Shown here: positions 35,601-45,914 of the stretch, piece after piece | Position numbering within the stretch: the first letter of the stretch is position 1 | Layout of the letters: every line of letters starts with the position of its first letter | Assembly (NCBI GenBank): GCA_011037195.1 | Contig: JAAEAF010013204.1 | Coordinates: 69,773-133,772, forward strand | Source: Triatoma infestans | Taxonomy: Eukaryota; Arthropoda; Insecta; Hemiptera; Reduviidae | Direction: 5' to 3' | DNA length: 64,000 bases | Program-made: the position numbers and the translations under genes | Notes under the pieces: generated by a model | What the model saw: the letters and a program-made list of their open reading frames with translations, nothing else | Databases searched by the model: none | What the model was told of the DNA's origin: nothing

Positions 35601-36155
35601 ACCGATTTTATTTTTAACTTTCCTTATAAAATCCTTGTTATTGTAAAAAACAAAAAATTAATTCTTTTACAGGAATTGCAAGTACCAGTTTTGAATTTTG
35701 ATCCGCTACCACCAACTGATTCAGTGGATTTATATTCCAGACCTATCAGGACGAGACTTTATGAAAATGATAGTACTTTATCGATTTTTTTAAGATCTCT
35801 TATGCCGAATTTTAATATCATTCAGGTCACTTCGGATGAACCGTGAGTGTTAATAATTTTATAACTTTATTTGAAATAAACTCTGCCTTATTAATATTTA
35901 GTTTGATTAAAAAAACTTAAAAGATTTTTGACTATAAAAACTTGAACTAACAAAACATCAGTGATTTAAAAGGTAATATTTTTTAGAGGGGCAGCAGAGG
36001 AAGGAGGAGAAGGCTCTGGTGTAGATCTGAGACGAAGTGTGGCATCTTTGCTGGATGCAATGAGAGATCTCCTATCAAATATTCATATGTCAGATGTACC
36101 AGGGGATGGAGATATCGATGATGATCCTGATTCTGATGAGGGAAGACCATGGTAA
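17660..36155 (+). CDS. TCF25: TCF25 / NULP1 (Rqc1 homologue), 11 exons
   Basis: Exons: 17,660-17,806; 17,981-18,166; 28,993-29,192; 29,262-29,347; 29,746-29,876; 31,029-31,222; 31,525-31,744; 31,954-32,141; 35,347-35,596; 35,673-35,842; 35,987-36,155. All introns are GT-AG, all phases match, and they join to 646 aa plus stop (human protein 676 aa). The N terminus MSSRVLRKLGLQG and a lysine-rich stretch in exon 2 are typical. The family core follows: STWLVSPKENWP, THPYHVDALLQLSDLCR, RALYCLECAFHP, CRLDYR, RTALEFCKLILSLDPE, MFPGVLIPL, FDPLPPTDS, FLRSLMPNF. The C terminus is acidic. In this family yeast Rqc1/TCF25 works with Listerin and NEMF in ribosome-associated quality control of stalled nascent chains. 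Introns 2 and 8 are swollen by transposons. The nearest clear AATAAA downstream is at 36,384. Confidence 0.95.
19735..22228 (-). mobile_element. Jockey-clade LINE, 5'-truncated
   Basis: The minus strand begins (5' truncation near 22,228) within the AP endonuclease (FIAGGDYNAKHPQWGC, then DLSSDHNPVL). It continues through the linker and an RT with GVPQGSILGPILYTIYTADLP, FADDTAILSS and VRYLGLYIDKRLTWNPH, and ends PSRRLKRQWPRDLLY. The 3' UTR ends with AATAAA repeats at about 19,738-19,800. Endonuclease and RT palm read in two frames (21,823-21,005 and 21,020-19,875), with one break near 21,010-21,025, so the protein is interrupted. It lies antisense in TCF25 intron 2. It is the best-preserved copy of the family in the window. 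Confidence 0.93.
22240..24020. other. Intronic AT-rich DNA, nothing recognised
   Basis: Part of TCF25 intron 2. Short ORFs here show no family features or codon bias. No repeat family from elsewhere in the window was identified. Confidence 0.4.
24028..24250 (-). repeat. tRNA-derived SINE, family I
   Basis: Full-length-looking minus-strand copy. On the minus strand it reads 'ggttagctcagtagtagcgc', B box GGTTCGAATCC, 'ctaggagcctctacagctc', and the end 'ttgacgcgccttaaatt' with an A-rich tail. It lies in TCF25 intron 2. Confidence 0.9.
24630..25595 (+). pseudogene. Non-LTR reverse transcriptase relic
   Basis: The plus strand has pieces reading FQANFRNGYSTYDMLTIL (like the GFRxGYST motif), VVDFMGSALF, LELNLDKSKIMMLSRASP, GRHKIEVINNLNTW and CYAAWPAGYGSYQER. 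These fall in the correct RT order but in several frames with many stops. The domain order (fingers, palm, thumb) supports one old LINE copy in TCF25 intron 2. The clade differs from the Jockey copy, since the motif wording is different. Confidence 0.65.
26854..27320 (+). pseudogene. Kinesin-13 (KIF2/Klp10A)-like N-terminal fragment
   Basis: The first frame (26,854-27,000) begins MSITNNNKELYIGQTVWDLR, then SDGGPLQKAYITSI. The second frame (entering at 26,991, open to 27,320) reads RENITVEWAEDSGIVKGKMI. Together they follow the N-terminal domain pattern of kinesin-13 proteins: 'vGQtVdIqRSDGRiHkA.VtsI' then 'ITVEW.E.G..KGKeI'. There is no motor domain and one frameshift near 26,995. It lies in TCF25 intron 2 behind a GC-richer leader (26,280-26,470). 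A broken retrocopy of a kinesin gene is the simplest reading. A transposon-captured fragment is an alternative. Confidence 0.5.
27372..27606 (+). pseudogene. Unidentified charged ORF fragment
   Basis: An uninterrupted stretch reads KTFKDLLKSPLKEKEFDS, then RQFLLFLKEANKELPGPKHP and ASRFYQMRRKKILEMKSK before a stop at 27,604. It is rich in Lys/Glu with helical spacing. It may continue the kinesin-like fragment in another frame or be part of a LINE ORF1. I do not recognise the family. Confidence 0.3.
28640..28880 (+). repeat. Fold-back unit, Penelope-like terminus family 3
   Basis: Arms of about 38 bp ('agcaaaatattagttgg' plus 'ccaaagaaaaaac' at 28,695-28,735, and its reverse complement at 28,840-28,880) flank about 105 bp. 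Inside, 28,788-28,825 reads CTGAGGA, a stem with GGA/TCC, GAAA and TGTC, again the hammerhead-like order. A diverged minus-strand copy lies at 44,865-44,950. It sits in TCF25 intron 2, just before exon 3. Confidence 0.5.
29945..30850 (-). repeat. Repeat family A copy with SINE fragment
   Basis: The palindromic end relic 'tctctaactgccgttagaga' (29,957) is followed by a minus-strand family I SINE body lacking its tRNA head (29,990-30,105). Family A modules follow to about 30,850 ('aactggaagtatgtttc', 'ttaccaattttatttaaac'-like and a final 'aagtgctattatat'). It lies in TCF25 intron 5. Confidence 0.7.
32638..34375 (-). mobile_element. I-clade LINE with RNase H, 5'-truncated
   Basis: The minus strand starts inside the RT thumb (VKYLGVILDIKLTWNAH, then WIYTRAIIPVITYGAVVWW). 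After an in-frame stop near 33,860 it enters a 329-codon frame (33,834-32,845) with an RNase H domain: FTDGSRMDCGTGAG, QAEVFAIKVCAE, ICSDSQAALKAL, WVPGHAGIEGNETADQLAR. The D-E-D-D residues are present. A C-terminal CX2C-type motif (LCRLCQEE) follows. The 3' end is a (TAA)n tail on the minus strand (32,638-32,663), typical of I elements. It is inserted in a family A copy within TCF25 intron 8. Confidence 0.88.
34846..34883 (-). ncRNA. Hammerhead-ribozyme-like motif (PLE family 1)
   Basis: On the minus strand: CATC, CTGAAGA (34,879-34,873), T, GGGC-GAAC-GCCC, GAAA, CCGG, TC, GATG. It is identical in layout to the copy at 6,119-6,156, with stem I fully paired. Confidence 0.5.
34963..35000 (+). 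ncRNA. Hammerhead-ribozyme-like motif (PLE family 1)
   Basis: CATC (34,963-34,966), CTGAAGA (34,967-34,973), T, GGGC-GAAC-GCCC, GAAA (34,987-34,990), CCGG, TC (34,995-34,996), GATG (34,997-35,000). It is identical to the copy at 6,119-6,156 and forms the right arm of the fold-back. Confidence 0.5.
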
Positions 36156-36383
36156 ATATATATTTAAAATTAAATTATTATTTAAATTTTATTCTACTGG
36201 ATTACTTAACATTATGTAATATTAAGTAAGATAATGTATTCTAATTAATCATGGAATCGCCTCTATTAAAAAATATGTTTGAATTATAAATTAGTGATAA
36301 AAACATCTCACTCGTCAAAAAAATGGATGAAAAATGCAAACTAAACAATTTACTGTAATAAAAAAATATGGATAACGTGCAGG

Positions 36384-36389
36384 AATAAA
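36384..36389 (+). terminator. Candidate polyadenylation signal for TCF25
   Basis: AATAAA about 230 bp after the TCF25 stop codon. Others follow close by (about 36,400 and 36,462), so the site actually used is uncertain. Confidence 0.4.
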
Positions 36390-37503
36390 TGTTTTGTGAA
36401 TAAACTCTAATAATATTATGTCACGATTTCATTACTTCGTGACTGGTTTCATTTTGAAAAAAATAAATTAATAGAAAGTTTACTTTGACTAGAGCTACAC
36501 TTAATGATTAAATAGAGAAACAAAAATAAAATATGACGAATTTTCGACCTTTGTTTATCTCCTCCCCAATCTTTTTTTTCCTTCTTTTTAAGATTGTGAT
36601 AGTGAATTGAGTTATCACGCAAATGTATGTTTTAAAGTTTAGTTTTAGAGATCGGGTTTGCATACTATATATGATGAACAGTGTAACTAAAAATTGAAAT
36701 CGAAACTTCATACTTTGTGTGGGTGCCCCAAAGGAACTGACATAAAGATTTTGCTCAATATCGGCTGAATACTTTTATTTCATGCACATTGTTTCAATTT
36801 TTCGGTCGCCCGTGCTACTATATTATATTTTACCGAGAAAATTTATGCAGCTTTTTATGAAAATAATCTGAGATGTTAAGCTTCCCTCTACCATAGCATT
36901 TCAGTGTAATGTAAAGGTTATCACTTCAAATTAGGGACTATTAAATAAGTCTTCTCGTGATTCTTCTTTTCTATTCCACAAAGAAGTGGACTAACATTTC
37001 TTCAGAAGGGTCTTGGCGTCCCTCAGGTATCCCAGCTTAATAATACTTATAACTGATTTCCACATCACAGTACACAGAGTACAATTAGTAGTTGGAGTAC
37101 AAATATATGGATTTAGTGTACCTTCAGGCAAACTCTAGCTCACACCATAAACACTCAAATCACTACCTCTCCGTGACACTGACTCCAAGGGTTCAACAGG
37201 AGTTGTTCTAAGATTCAAATGATTGGCTTTATAGCCAGCCTGTACCTCTAAACATATTTATCTATATTGACGTATTAGAAGTTGAGAAAGGCAGTAAGAA
37301 GAATTGCTTTCGTATTGGATTAAAAAAGAAAAATACAATATAAGCTAGGAATTATATTCTTATATTTTTTTTACTTTCTCTTACTTCCTTAAGTAGAAAT
37401 ATTGTGATCGTGACAATTTTCAAAATTTACTTTTCGCCGAAGTAGATATTTTTTAATCCTTAGAGATGATATTTTCCGTGATAGCCTGCTTTTTTTTGTG
37501 GTT

Positions 37504-37539
37504 ATCGACCGGTTTCGGGCGTTCACCCATCATCAGGAT
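37504..37539 (-). ncRNA. Hammerhead-like motif with canonical CTGATGA
   Basis: The minus strand has CTGATGA (37,536-37,530), T, GGGT-GAAC-GCCC, GAAA, CCGG, TC, then GATA. Stem II keeps pairing through a G-T wobble. Stem I has three pairs (ATC/GAT). Confidence 0.5.
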
Positions 37540-37612
37540 TTTTTTGTCAAAACATGTGGTACCATAGACTTGCACATCGCAAATTTATGTTATCACACTT
37601 TTTGGACAAAAA

Positions 37613-37650
37613 CATCCTGATGATGGACGAACGCCCGAAACTGGTCGATT
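37613..37650 (+). ncRNA. Hammerhead-like motif with canonical CTGATGA
   Basis: CATC, CTGATGA (37,617-37,623), T, GGAC-GAAC-GCCC, GAAA, CTGG, TC, GATT. Stem II has one mismatch (A opposite C). The core residues are unchanged. Confidence 0.45.
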
Positions 37651-37799
37651 ACCACAAAAAGAAGCAGGCTATCACGGAAAATATCTCTGATTCTTTCCAG
37701 CTCTGCGGAACTTTTTAAATCCTCCTAAGATTTTTGTATCCTCATGGTGAATAGTTTCTCTTCTTAAAGGTGACTAAAAATCTATTTCTTCATACTTTA

Positions 37800-38460
37800 T
37801 TGAAATGAATTTGTTTGAAAAAGTGATGAAAAAATAGGATTTTTAAATAAATGTGAAAACAGTCTACCTGCTTCACTGTACCAAGTTTTAAAAGAAACCC
37901 ATAGGTGTCCTTATCGAAATAATCGCGGAAAACTGAAAAATCCATTTTGTAAAACAATTCGTTTGTTTAGTAATGTTTCAAATCGAACTCTTTTTTAATC
38001 GGAATTTTAATCTCATAAAAATTAATTTCACAGATGATAAAACCGTATAATATATTGAAATGCATTCACCCTTCTTCCAGAAACCTTCTAAAATTAATTC
38101 TCTTGAAAAATATTCATTAAAATAGACCTCTTGGGTGCAATGCGTTTCTGAGGCTCGTTTCACACTATACGATTTTCACCGTACGGCTTTTTGCCGTGAC
38201 AATGTTGTTTTCAAATTGCACGGTTTTTCCCCGTTGTAAACTAAGCATTTTCATTTCGTTTGTCAATGAGATAACAAGTGTTTCAATGAATCGTGAACAA
38301 ACTATTGCTTTGTGGTTATTACATCGCTTCACTGTACCAAGTTTAAAAAGAAACCCATAGGTGTCCTTATCGAAATAATTGCGGAAAACTGAAAAATCCA
38401 TTCTATTACCGTTTGTATTAGATTTTGGTGAACAGTAGAAAAAATTATTTCAAAGGGCGC
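37800..38460 (-). repeat. Family A-related duplicated block
   Basis: A segment of about 75 bp with 'cttcactgtaccaagttt', 'aaacccataggtgtcctta' and 'gcggaaaactgaaaaatcc' occurs at 37,870-37,947 and again at 38,326-38,402, about 455 bp apart. The surrounding sequence shows family A module features. Confidence 0.6.
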
Positions 38461-40200
38461 CAGTAAATATATGTATATATTAATCATAATCTGTTTTATT
38501 TACAATATTAAAAGTTATGTATATTTTCCAGAAGTCGCAAATGGAAAAGGGAAATTTGCTTCAGCTTATTAATTTTTTTCATTAAACTTAGGCTAGTTAG
38601 ATAGTACATTTTTCAATATCAACTACAAGCGATGTAAGATTTATTTCGGAATTATCTCTATTATTAATAAATTATATTGTTGGATGTATAGTAAGCCAAC
38701 TGTTTGAATTTCAATTCACTTAAGTAATTATGGTGTTTAAACTTTAATACACAAGACTTTATTACTGTACTTATTTCTGCTACAATGATAATTCTCCTTA
38801 CTAGGAAAGAACCAAATCAGATTTTTATGTAAATAATCGCTATTAAAAATGTTATTTCATCGTATAAAGAACTTATATATTATTAATAAATTTATAACAT
38901 TGAGCCCTTCCTTAAATATTACATATATGATGTAAGATATATACGAAAATGTTAATAAGTTATATAAAGATGTAATTTTAATGATATAAATGTAAATGCT
39001 CATATCAGAATATTGTAATATGCATTTTTATTATTTTGTTATTAAAACTAATTATTAATTAGGTTTATACTAAATTTGGAATAGGGATGTTTACTTGTTT
39101 CACTTTATACTAAAAACATTTTTATTTTAAACACATTCCTTACAATCATTTTTTTTTTTTTTTAATGATTGCTATAACAATAAAAATTGTCCAGATGAAA
39201 GTTAAAAAAATAGAAAACATTCTCTATTTATTTTGTGATATTTTCTAAATAAAAATAGAAAAAAAATAAAAGGTTGTTATTGGAAAAATGAATATTAATT
39301 TTATTTTAAGTCGCATACCTTAAGACTGTCTTACTTTTTTAAGAAGAAATGATAATAAATCACTATATTCGAATAAAAATAATAACAATGCTGAAAGGGA
39401 AAGTATAATCAGAAAAAAAATATATATAAAAAGTTTTAATTAATGAAACTCATTGCTTGAATATATTGCATAGGTGAATACGAAACCTAGTGGTCAAGTA
39501 TTAATTTGAATGTAACAATCATTCATAATGTTATTTATGTAAAACTCAAAATATTTAAATTGATACATTAAACTAATGTATATATATTACTTTTAGAAAT
39601 AGATTCTACGGAGTTGTTTCCTAGAAATAAAAAGTTGGAAAATGAAATTAAATGAATTAACAAGGAACTAAGTTCTAAAATGGCCTATTTTTGTGAAAAA
39701 AATTAATGACTATATGCGCACAATAAAAGGAAGATAATGATAAAAAGAAATCTTAAACCTAGTTTACGATTTAATAATTTTCTATATCATTTTTTTATGC
39801 TAATAAAGTTTATTACAATCTGTTTTTGTTCTTGCTTTGAGATTTCGTTACATTTTATTTATTACAACCACTAGGTTTTTTTTTTGTTTTGTAATAAACT
39901 TGAATTTTAACAAAATGTATGGAATGTAACGATTGTATTGTTTTAGATTAATGAGAATTATACTTATTTTTGTGCAGTTTGGTTAGTTTATTAAATGTTA
40001 TATTATTACTAACTCAAAGTTCCGAACATTTTCTCAATGGTTTTTCCGATATATTGCTCCGATATATTGCAAATAAAAAAATAATTAGAGCTAATCCTCT
40101 AAATCTATCTCAGGCTTCCAGAAATACTTCTTTTTATCTCAATTTTTTGATACAAACATTTATTTCCAAATGGACAATACACTTACACTATACACTTTTT
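38460..40200. other. Very AT-rich intergenic DNA, no gene seen
   Basis: Long A/T runs and short stop-rich frames, with no codon bias and no repeat from elsewhere in the window recognised. Confidence 0.5.
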
Positions 40201-40234
40201 TTTTTTAGTGCGGGTTATTATGCAATGTGCTCTA

Positions 40235-40870
40235 AAAGATCTATTGTGACCTCTTGAACCTTTTCATTGCAATGCTGGCCTCCGGGCAGTCAGCTGCTGA
40301 GGCTCGTGGAAAGAGAACAACTAAGGGCAACACTGCCGGAAAGAACTCGGGAGCTCTGCGAACTGGCACTACCTTATCGCGCCTCTTTTAATATTATGAT
40401 AATTAAAGCTGAAATGAATTCAAAAGTTTCTATCAATTTTCCTTGCTCGTACTACTGTAGATTAGTATATAATATTCTTGTCAGATTTCTGAAATTGAAT
40501 TTTCACCAGAACTTGTAATTGAAGGTACCTAATAAGAAACAGAGGGTTTCAGTTTCGGAATAGGTCGGTTTATTTGAAAGGGCAGCCTAACTCGTAACCG
40601 GCAAACGCTCAAGTTCAAACTTCATGTAGATACTGCCAGCACAATTAAGATTTTGCTTGAAATCGGTTAATCGCGAGGAACCATTGACAATGGGTTTTTC
40701 AGTTCACCTAACTTTCTCAAAAATGGTTCTAATGACATCATTAAAACTGTATATATTACACATATTTATAAAGGATAAAACTTTTATATGAAACATTTTT
40801 CCATGAACTTTATTTTAGCGGGCTGTGATGTTGGGCTTTTCTATAAAAATACGGTTACTCAGCTTCATTA
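40235..40870 (-). repeat. Degenerate SINE I copy and family A fragment
   Basis: 40,250-40,385 resembles the family I SINE in minus orientation ('aatgctggcctccgggcagt', 'gctgaggctcgtggaaag') but the pol III boxes are lost. 40,490-40,870 carries family A features ('gaaatcggttaatcgcgagg', 'gtttttcagtt'). Confidence 0.45.
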
Positions 40871-40919
40871 TTATTATTCATGTTGAAATGTGTAGTCTTG
40901 AAGATCTTCAATCCATTTT

Positions 40920-41000
40920 AATATTTTTATTTCCAAGCTTCCGACTTGGAAGCTATCTTCATGAAACTATGTGAAATATAAGCTTATTTAAATGATATTT
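40920..41000 (-). repeat. Hairpin resembling a fourth Penelope-like terminus
   Basis: The minus strand has ATGAAGATAGCTTCCAAG, then TCGGAAGCTTGG. This is a stem (AGCTTCC/GGAAGCT) after a GAAGA core, in the layout of the other termini but without a clean GAAA. A related run lies at 51,540-51,590 ('agctttcaggcttagat'). Confidence 0.25.
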
Positions 41001-41478
41001 TGGTAATTGTAAGTTGTCGTGCCAAATACACTCTCCCTATAGTCACATGCTAAGTTTACTCTTCCTATTAATTACATATCGATATATTCTTCTATTCTGA
41101 TGTTACTTTATTTTACATTTTTATCATTATTTTTGCTTTTCCAAGCTTTATTTACAATTCAACACAATATTTCCATGTTTCTCATTAAACTTCTATTTCT
41201 TATTTTTACACTTCTATTTCTCAATCACACATTCATATCACACACACACACACACTCATGGAACACTTAAAAAAAATATCGGTTAACGGTCACTTTGCTA
41301 TCAGTGTAAGTTGTGTGAAGGTCAACTTATCGGATTAGGTTAGGTACATAAATACACTCATTATTGCTATTAATTTGGACACTATGAGCTATATATCAGC
41401 TATATTTTTTATTCCATTTTATACAAATCACTAAATCTTTTCTTGTATAAATTGTTCAGGACTAGAAAAAATGAGTTA

Positions 41479-42015
41479 ACCCTTAACTAGTATCGTCAAT
41501 TTCTCAACTTCAAGTGGTATCGTTGGGTCAGCATTGACCCGAAACTTTAAAAGCGCATTACTTTTTATAGGTCATTGATTTAAAGATCGGCCTAGTTTTT
41601 GTCAGAAAATTTATTTAGCAAACCAAAATGATGAATATTTTGTTAATTTTTTTTTATGATTAAGAAAAGAAAAAAAAATTAAAAAATCACAAAGTTGTCT
41701 TTTTTTAATCATTATTTTTAAGTTACAAAAAAATGAGAAGAAAAAATAATATTTACTGAAAAATGCCATTTTCTTAAAATTAGATATTCATTCCAAGAAT
41801 AGAATAGTCTAAAAAAAAAAGAAAATAAACTTTCTTAAATTCTGCAAGTACATAATTTAGACTTTATCGGAGCAGTTGTTGCATACACACTTTGATGGTT
41901 GCTGCAAACGTTCCGGTCACAGATCCAACATATCGCCGAATGTTTTTTATCGTTCTTCGAAGAGCACATATGACATCGCGGTCGTTTCTTTGTACTAACT
42001 TTACTTTCTTCCTTT
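41479..42015 (-). pseudogene. piggyBac remnant (C-terminal Cys-rich domain)
   Basis: The minus strand reads KRPRCHMCSSKNDKKHSAIC, then WICDRNVCSNHQ. This is the Cys-rich zinc-binding tail of piggyBac transposases (CxxC...CxxC...CxxH). The left end at 41,477 is TTAA followed by CCCTTAACTAG and an internal inverted repeat 'tgggtcagcattgaccc'. That fits a piggyBac terminus with its TTAA target. The catalytic part is missing, so it is a deletion derivative. Confidence 0.7.
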
Positions 42016-42940
42016 ACTAGTTCCTGCTTCAGGTTCAGATAGCCCAGTGAGTTAAATTTTGGTTATAGTGCTGCGTATGTCTCGAGGTAATTTTGGCTCT
42101 AGGGGGCGTGGAAACTTGTGAAGCGCAAAGAAAAAATGAGTTAATTATTTAAATAGTTTCAATAGGTGAAATGACAAGGCCCAAGTGTAATTCGATAATA
42201 TCCATATAATGGACTGCATTTGACTGTGATAGAAGGGTGGTAGTTGGGAGGGGACTGTAGAGCAGTGTCCGCTATGACAGGGGCACGACAACTCACAATT
42301 ACCGAGATTTTTACAAAAAATAAATCCAATCCTGATATAGTTATCAGTGCATGTTGTTATTGCACTTTGCTTAGATGGTTAGTGCAATAACAAGAGGTAC
42401 AGCTAGAGAAATACAATCTTCGATGCATGTACCATAGTTCCTTGAAGATAACTAGATTCACTAGTCGAGAACTTGGAAATAAAAACATTAAAAAGGATTT
42501 AAGAATAATACACTCAAATAAATACAAAGGCTTAAATTCGCCAGAAGAAAGGGCTCTAGTTGACAGCTACGCAAACCGTCTATCGAAGAATTACATGAAT
42601 ATATCGATATGTTTTTGTGGCTGGTTAGCTCACGTAATGACCGGCAGAGTGGCAGCCATTTTTGTTTACAAACTGATCATGGTTTGACACAGTAGCCGTA
42701 AGTTACAATTAGGACTACTATTAACTGCATAGGAATAATTATCAGTTTTTATATCCAGTGGTAGCCAGGTCTGTTATATTCATTTCATACTTCAGGATGT
42801 TTGATAATTATCCTTGATAAGAAGCACAAAACATCAATCCCTGCTAAAGTCTTTATCAAGTATAAATGGGTTCTGCTGTTTATCAGTGGTTACTGTGAAA
42901 GAGACAAGATTTGTCGCTAGAGTTGAAATTGAAGTTCATA

Positions 42941-45229
42941 ATGACCATACATAATTTATATATATTTGATAAAAATGGTACACTCTTGTTTTACACAGAA
43001 TGGAATCGCCTTAAAAATTCAGGAATTACGAGAGAAGAAGTAAGTAGCACTGATTGATTTTCCATAAATTGGCCTTAGAGAAATAAAAAATGGTAATTTA
43101 TGAGTTAATAAGAATTTTATTTTGAACTTTAATTTTATGATACTCTGAATTACAGGAGGCAAAGTTGATGTATGGAATGTTGTTTTCAATAAAATCATTT
43201 GTAGCAAAAATATCCCCACTAGATATGAAAAAAGGCTTTTTATGTTATAAAACAAACAAGTATGCTTTACATTACCTAGAAACTCCTACGGGATTAAAAT
43301 TTATTTTAAATACAGATGTGAATGCTCATGACGTAAGAGAATTACTTCAAAAAATATATAGTCAGGTAACTTTGTCGTTTCTCTAATTTAATAGGGTAAT
43401 ACTGATTATTCTGGACAAACATACCACCCTTCCTAAAACATCTAATATTTTCAATGCACACTGTCATTAATTTAGTATACCACGAAGAATTATGTTTAAG
43501 TATCACCATAAGTAAACAATTATTGACGATACATGGGTAATTTATGGATTATTTTTCGACTTTTCATTTTTATTGCTGAATAAGCTCACGATATTGCAGC
43601 TTCTCATGCATAAGAAGCAATGCCACACTAAGCTCGCATTAGTTCTGCAGCTCTTGTATCTTATAACGAATAATGAAGAGGAAAAACAGAAAGTGAATTT
43701 AGGGATATTCTGCGGAATAAGAGATATTGTTCGAAGGGTGTTAGAGAGCTGTCAGCCATATTTGTCCAGAGTTTAGTTTCAGTAAACGATAATTGACTGA
43801 GGTTATAGAGGAAAAAATGTTTAAATTTGTTACTTACTTTCTGACCATCACAGTCCTTGAAGGGCCTGAGCCTTAGCCACTTAAATTTGTTAAGGAAGAT
43901 GAAATAATGAAAATTGTCGAGTTACTCTGTTTATTTTATTATACATACATATATATCCGGCGCTATAGCCCAGTTCGAGTTCTGACTTTTTCAGGAGTTT
44001 GTTCAGAGCACCGCTTTCTGTCTATCGCCAAGACCACTACTGCGAACGCGCCTATTTTTGCAGCTATCTTGCCAACTTGATCGATCCATTTCTTTTTTGG
44101 CGTGCCTACTTTCATTTTTCTAATTGGCTTTAAAGATTTAATTTCTTGGGTATCTGGTCATCTCCCATTCGTTGTACATGACCTGCCCATCTCAGCTTAC
44201 TTATTTGTACATAATTTACAATGGAGATATCTTTATAAAGTTCATACAGCTGCACATTGTGTCTCCTCCATTCTCCATTTGCTCTTATTGGCCCAAATAT
44301 GCGTTTCAATACCTTCCTTTTAAAAATCTCTAGCCAACGCTCATCTGCTTAAAGTAAGTACCAGTATTCTGAGCCATATGTTAAAATGGGTCTTACTATA
44401 GGGAGTTGCTTTTGTCTCCTTGATTACCATATGGGATTTAAAATATTTATTGTGATCATAGTAGCCTCCGTTGACAGCCACCATAGCAGATCTATTTCAA
44501 GAGACATATCATTGGTTGAGCTCACTAATATGCCCGAATACTTAAATCCTTCTACCCTTTCAAAGCTATAATTTTCATCTTGGAAACGGGTATTATTATA
44601 GCAGCTTCTGCCAACTTGTACTTCGTTTTTCCTCGTTTATATTATCCTGGTGAGGACTGCAGGGCTTCAAAAGCTTCTTTAAGGTCAACTTCCGATCTAT
44701 TAATTATAACACTACATTGAGTCTGTCTACTGAATAGATAATTCTTTGATTACAGTCCGGTTTCGTGTCTTATAAAAGAATTATATAAACATGTAGTTCG
44801 ACAATTTCATTATTTCATCTTAGAAAAATTTGAAATCAGTCATTCCTACAGATTAGATTAATATTTTTTAACTTCAAGAAAAGTTTATTATTCGAAGTTT
44901 CGGACACCTTTAGTATCTTTTATTAGGAACTAAGGAAAGTCCAGGAGTCTTTAGTCTCTACCTACAATCTTTATTGAATTATTAACAGCTGCCAAACTAA
45001 CCATTATTTATATTAAATTTAAATTTCAGTTTACCTTCTCTAGTGTTTTATGATTTCTAGCGTTATTCAATTTGTAAATTTGGTTAATTTTGTTTTATAG
45101 GTTTATGTTGAGTACATAGTTATGAATCCTGTCTGTAAATTAGATGAACCCATTAAAAGTGAACTCTTTAAGGAAAAATTAGACGAACTAATAAAGAATT
45201 CTCCGTTTTTTGTGTCAAAATCACTATAA
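42941..45229 (+). CDS. TRAPPC1: TRAPPC1 (Bet5), 3 exons
   Basis: Exons 42,941-43,039, 43,156-43,365 and 45,101-45,229 join in phase 0 to 145 aa, the same length as human TRAPPC1. The longin-fold sequence runs [79 protein letters not shown], and [12 protein letters not shown] at the end. These are family hallmarks throughout. It is a core subunit of the TRAPP complexes, which act as GEFs for Rab1 and tether ER-derived vesicles at the Golgi. Intron 2 (1,735 bp) holds a decayed LINE in antisense. AATAAA at 45,502 is a likely poly(A) signal. The start is fixed by the conserved first residues. Confidence 0.97.
43960..44720 (-). pseudogene. Non-LTR RT C-terminal relic in TRAPPC1 intron
   Basis: The minus strand reads [18 protein letters not shown], then [48 protein letters not shown] and [16 protein letters not shown]. 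It ends with GTPKKKWID. These are the thumb and C-terminal motifs of a widespread animal endonuclease-reverse transcriptase family. Scattered stops and a frameshift make it dead. It is inserted antisense in intron 2. Confidence 0.8.
44865..44950 (-). repeat. Penelope-like terminus family 3, diverged copy
   Basis: The minus strand carries 'gatactaaaggtgtccgaaa' and 'cttcgaataataaac', matching the core of the fold-back at 28,788-28,830. It is a single arm within TRAPPC1 intron 2. Confidence 0.5.
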
Positions 45230-45501
45230 CAAAGATTGTAAGATAAATTTGTTGATTGAAGTATAAATTGTAAGATTACTTTGTTTCTTTCTCATATTCA
45301 TGTAAATATGGAAACATTCCTATTACCTTGGAAACTTAGTTTGTGAACGGAATTATTTACTATGCTTAAATATTAGGCTCCCCTAATATTAACTAGGGTG
45401 AGTGGCAGGAAATGAAGTTCCTCCGTCCATTATAAAATTTATAGGCATGATAGAAATAACAAGATTTATGATACTTTTAGCGTGAAGTAAACCATTGTAA
45501 T

Positions 45502-45507
45502 AATAAA
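45502..45507 (+). terminator. Candidate polyadenylation signal for TRAPPC1
   Basis: AATAAA 273 bp after the stop codon, followed by a T-rich stretch. Confidence 0.45.
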
Positions 45508-45914
45508 GACCTTTATTTTAAAGAAAATAATAATTTGATTGTCAGATTGGGAATAAACCCTTTTGTTCTTTTACATTACAAATTGTACAACGAAAACTTC
45601 GCTTCTAAGTATTGATTAAAGCAAAGGTAAATATGATTTTATTAATAAATTTCTAATGTGATTCTGAGTCATTTTGTACCAGGAAACATTCGCACGACGA
45701 GGATCCGATCGGCTAGTTAAAACTAATAACTTAAAAACGAACAAACAGGTGATAAAATTATGTAATAGATGTTTATTCAAGAAATACTTGTGCTCTTTAA
45801 AAAAAACACTGACAAACTGGGAAACTTCTTTAGGAAACTAGGTTTGAACAAACCTAGTTCAGAACAAACAATAAACTTACAAAACACCCACACCTACCCA
45901 ACCCTCCTTATGAC

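Larger units (their letters stand above)
37463..37700. repeat. Second fold-back unit, Penelope-like family 1
   Basis: Inverted arms (about 37,463-37,540 and 37,613-37,692) carry the family 1 terminus and the trailing 'gattctttccagctctgcgg'. The spacer is about 75 bp. It has diverged from the unit at 34.8 kb but keeps the arm structure. It is intergenic, between TCF25 and TRAPPC1. Confidence 0.75.

Noticed and set aside
42427..42687. 86-codon ORF upstream of TRAPPC1
   Set aside because: No domain is visible and the composition is close to random. Nothing links it to the TRAPPC1 transcript.
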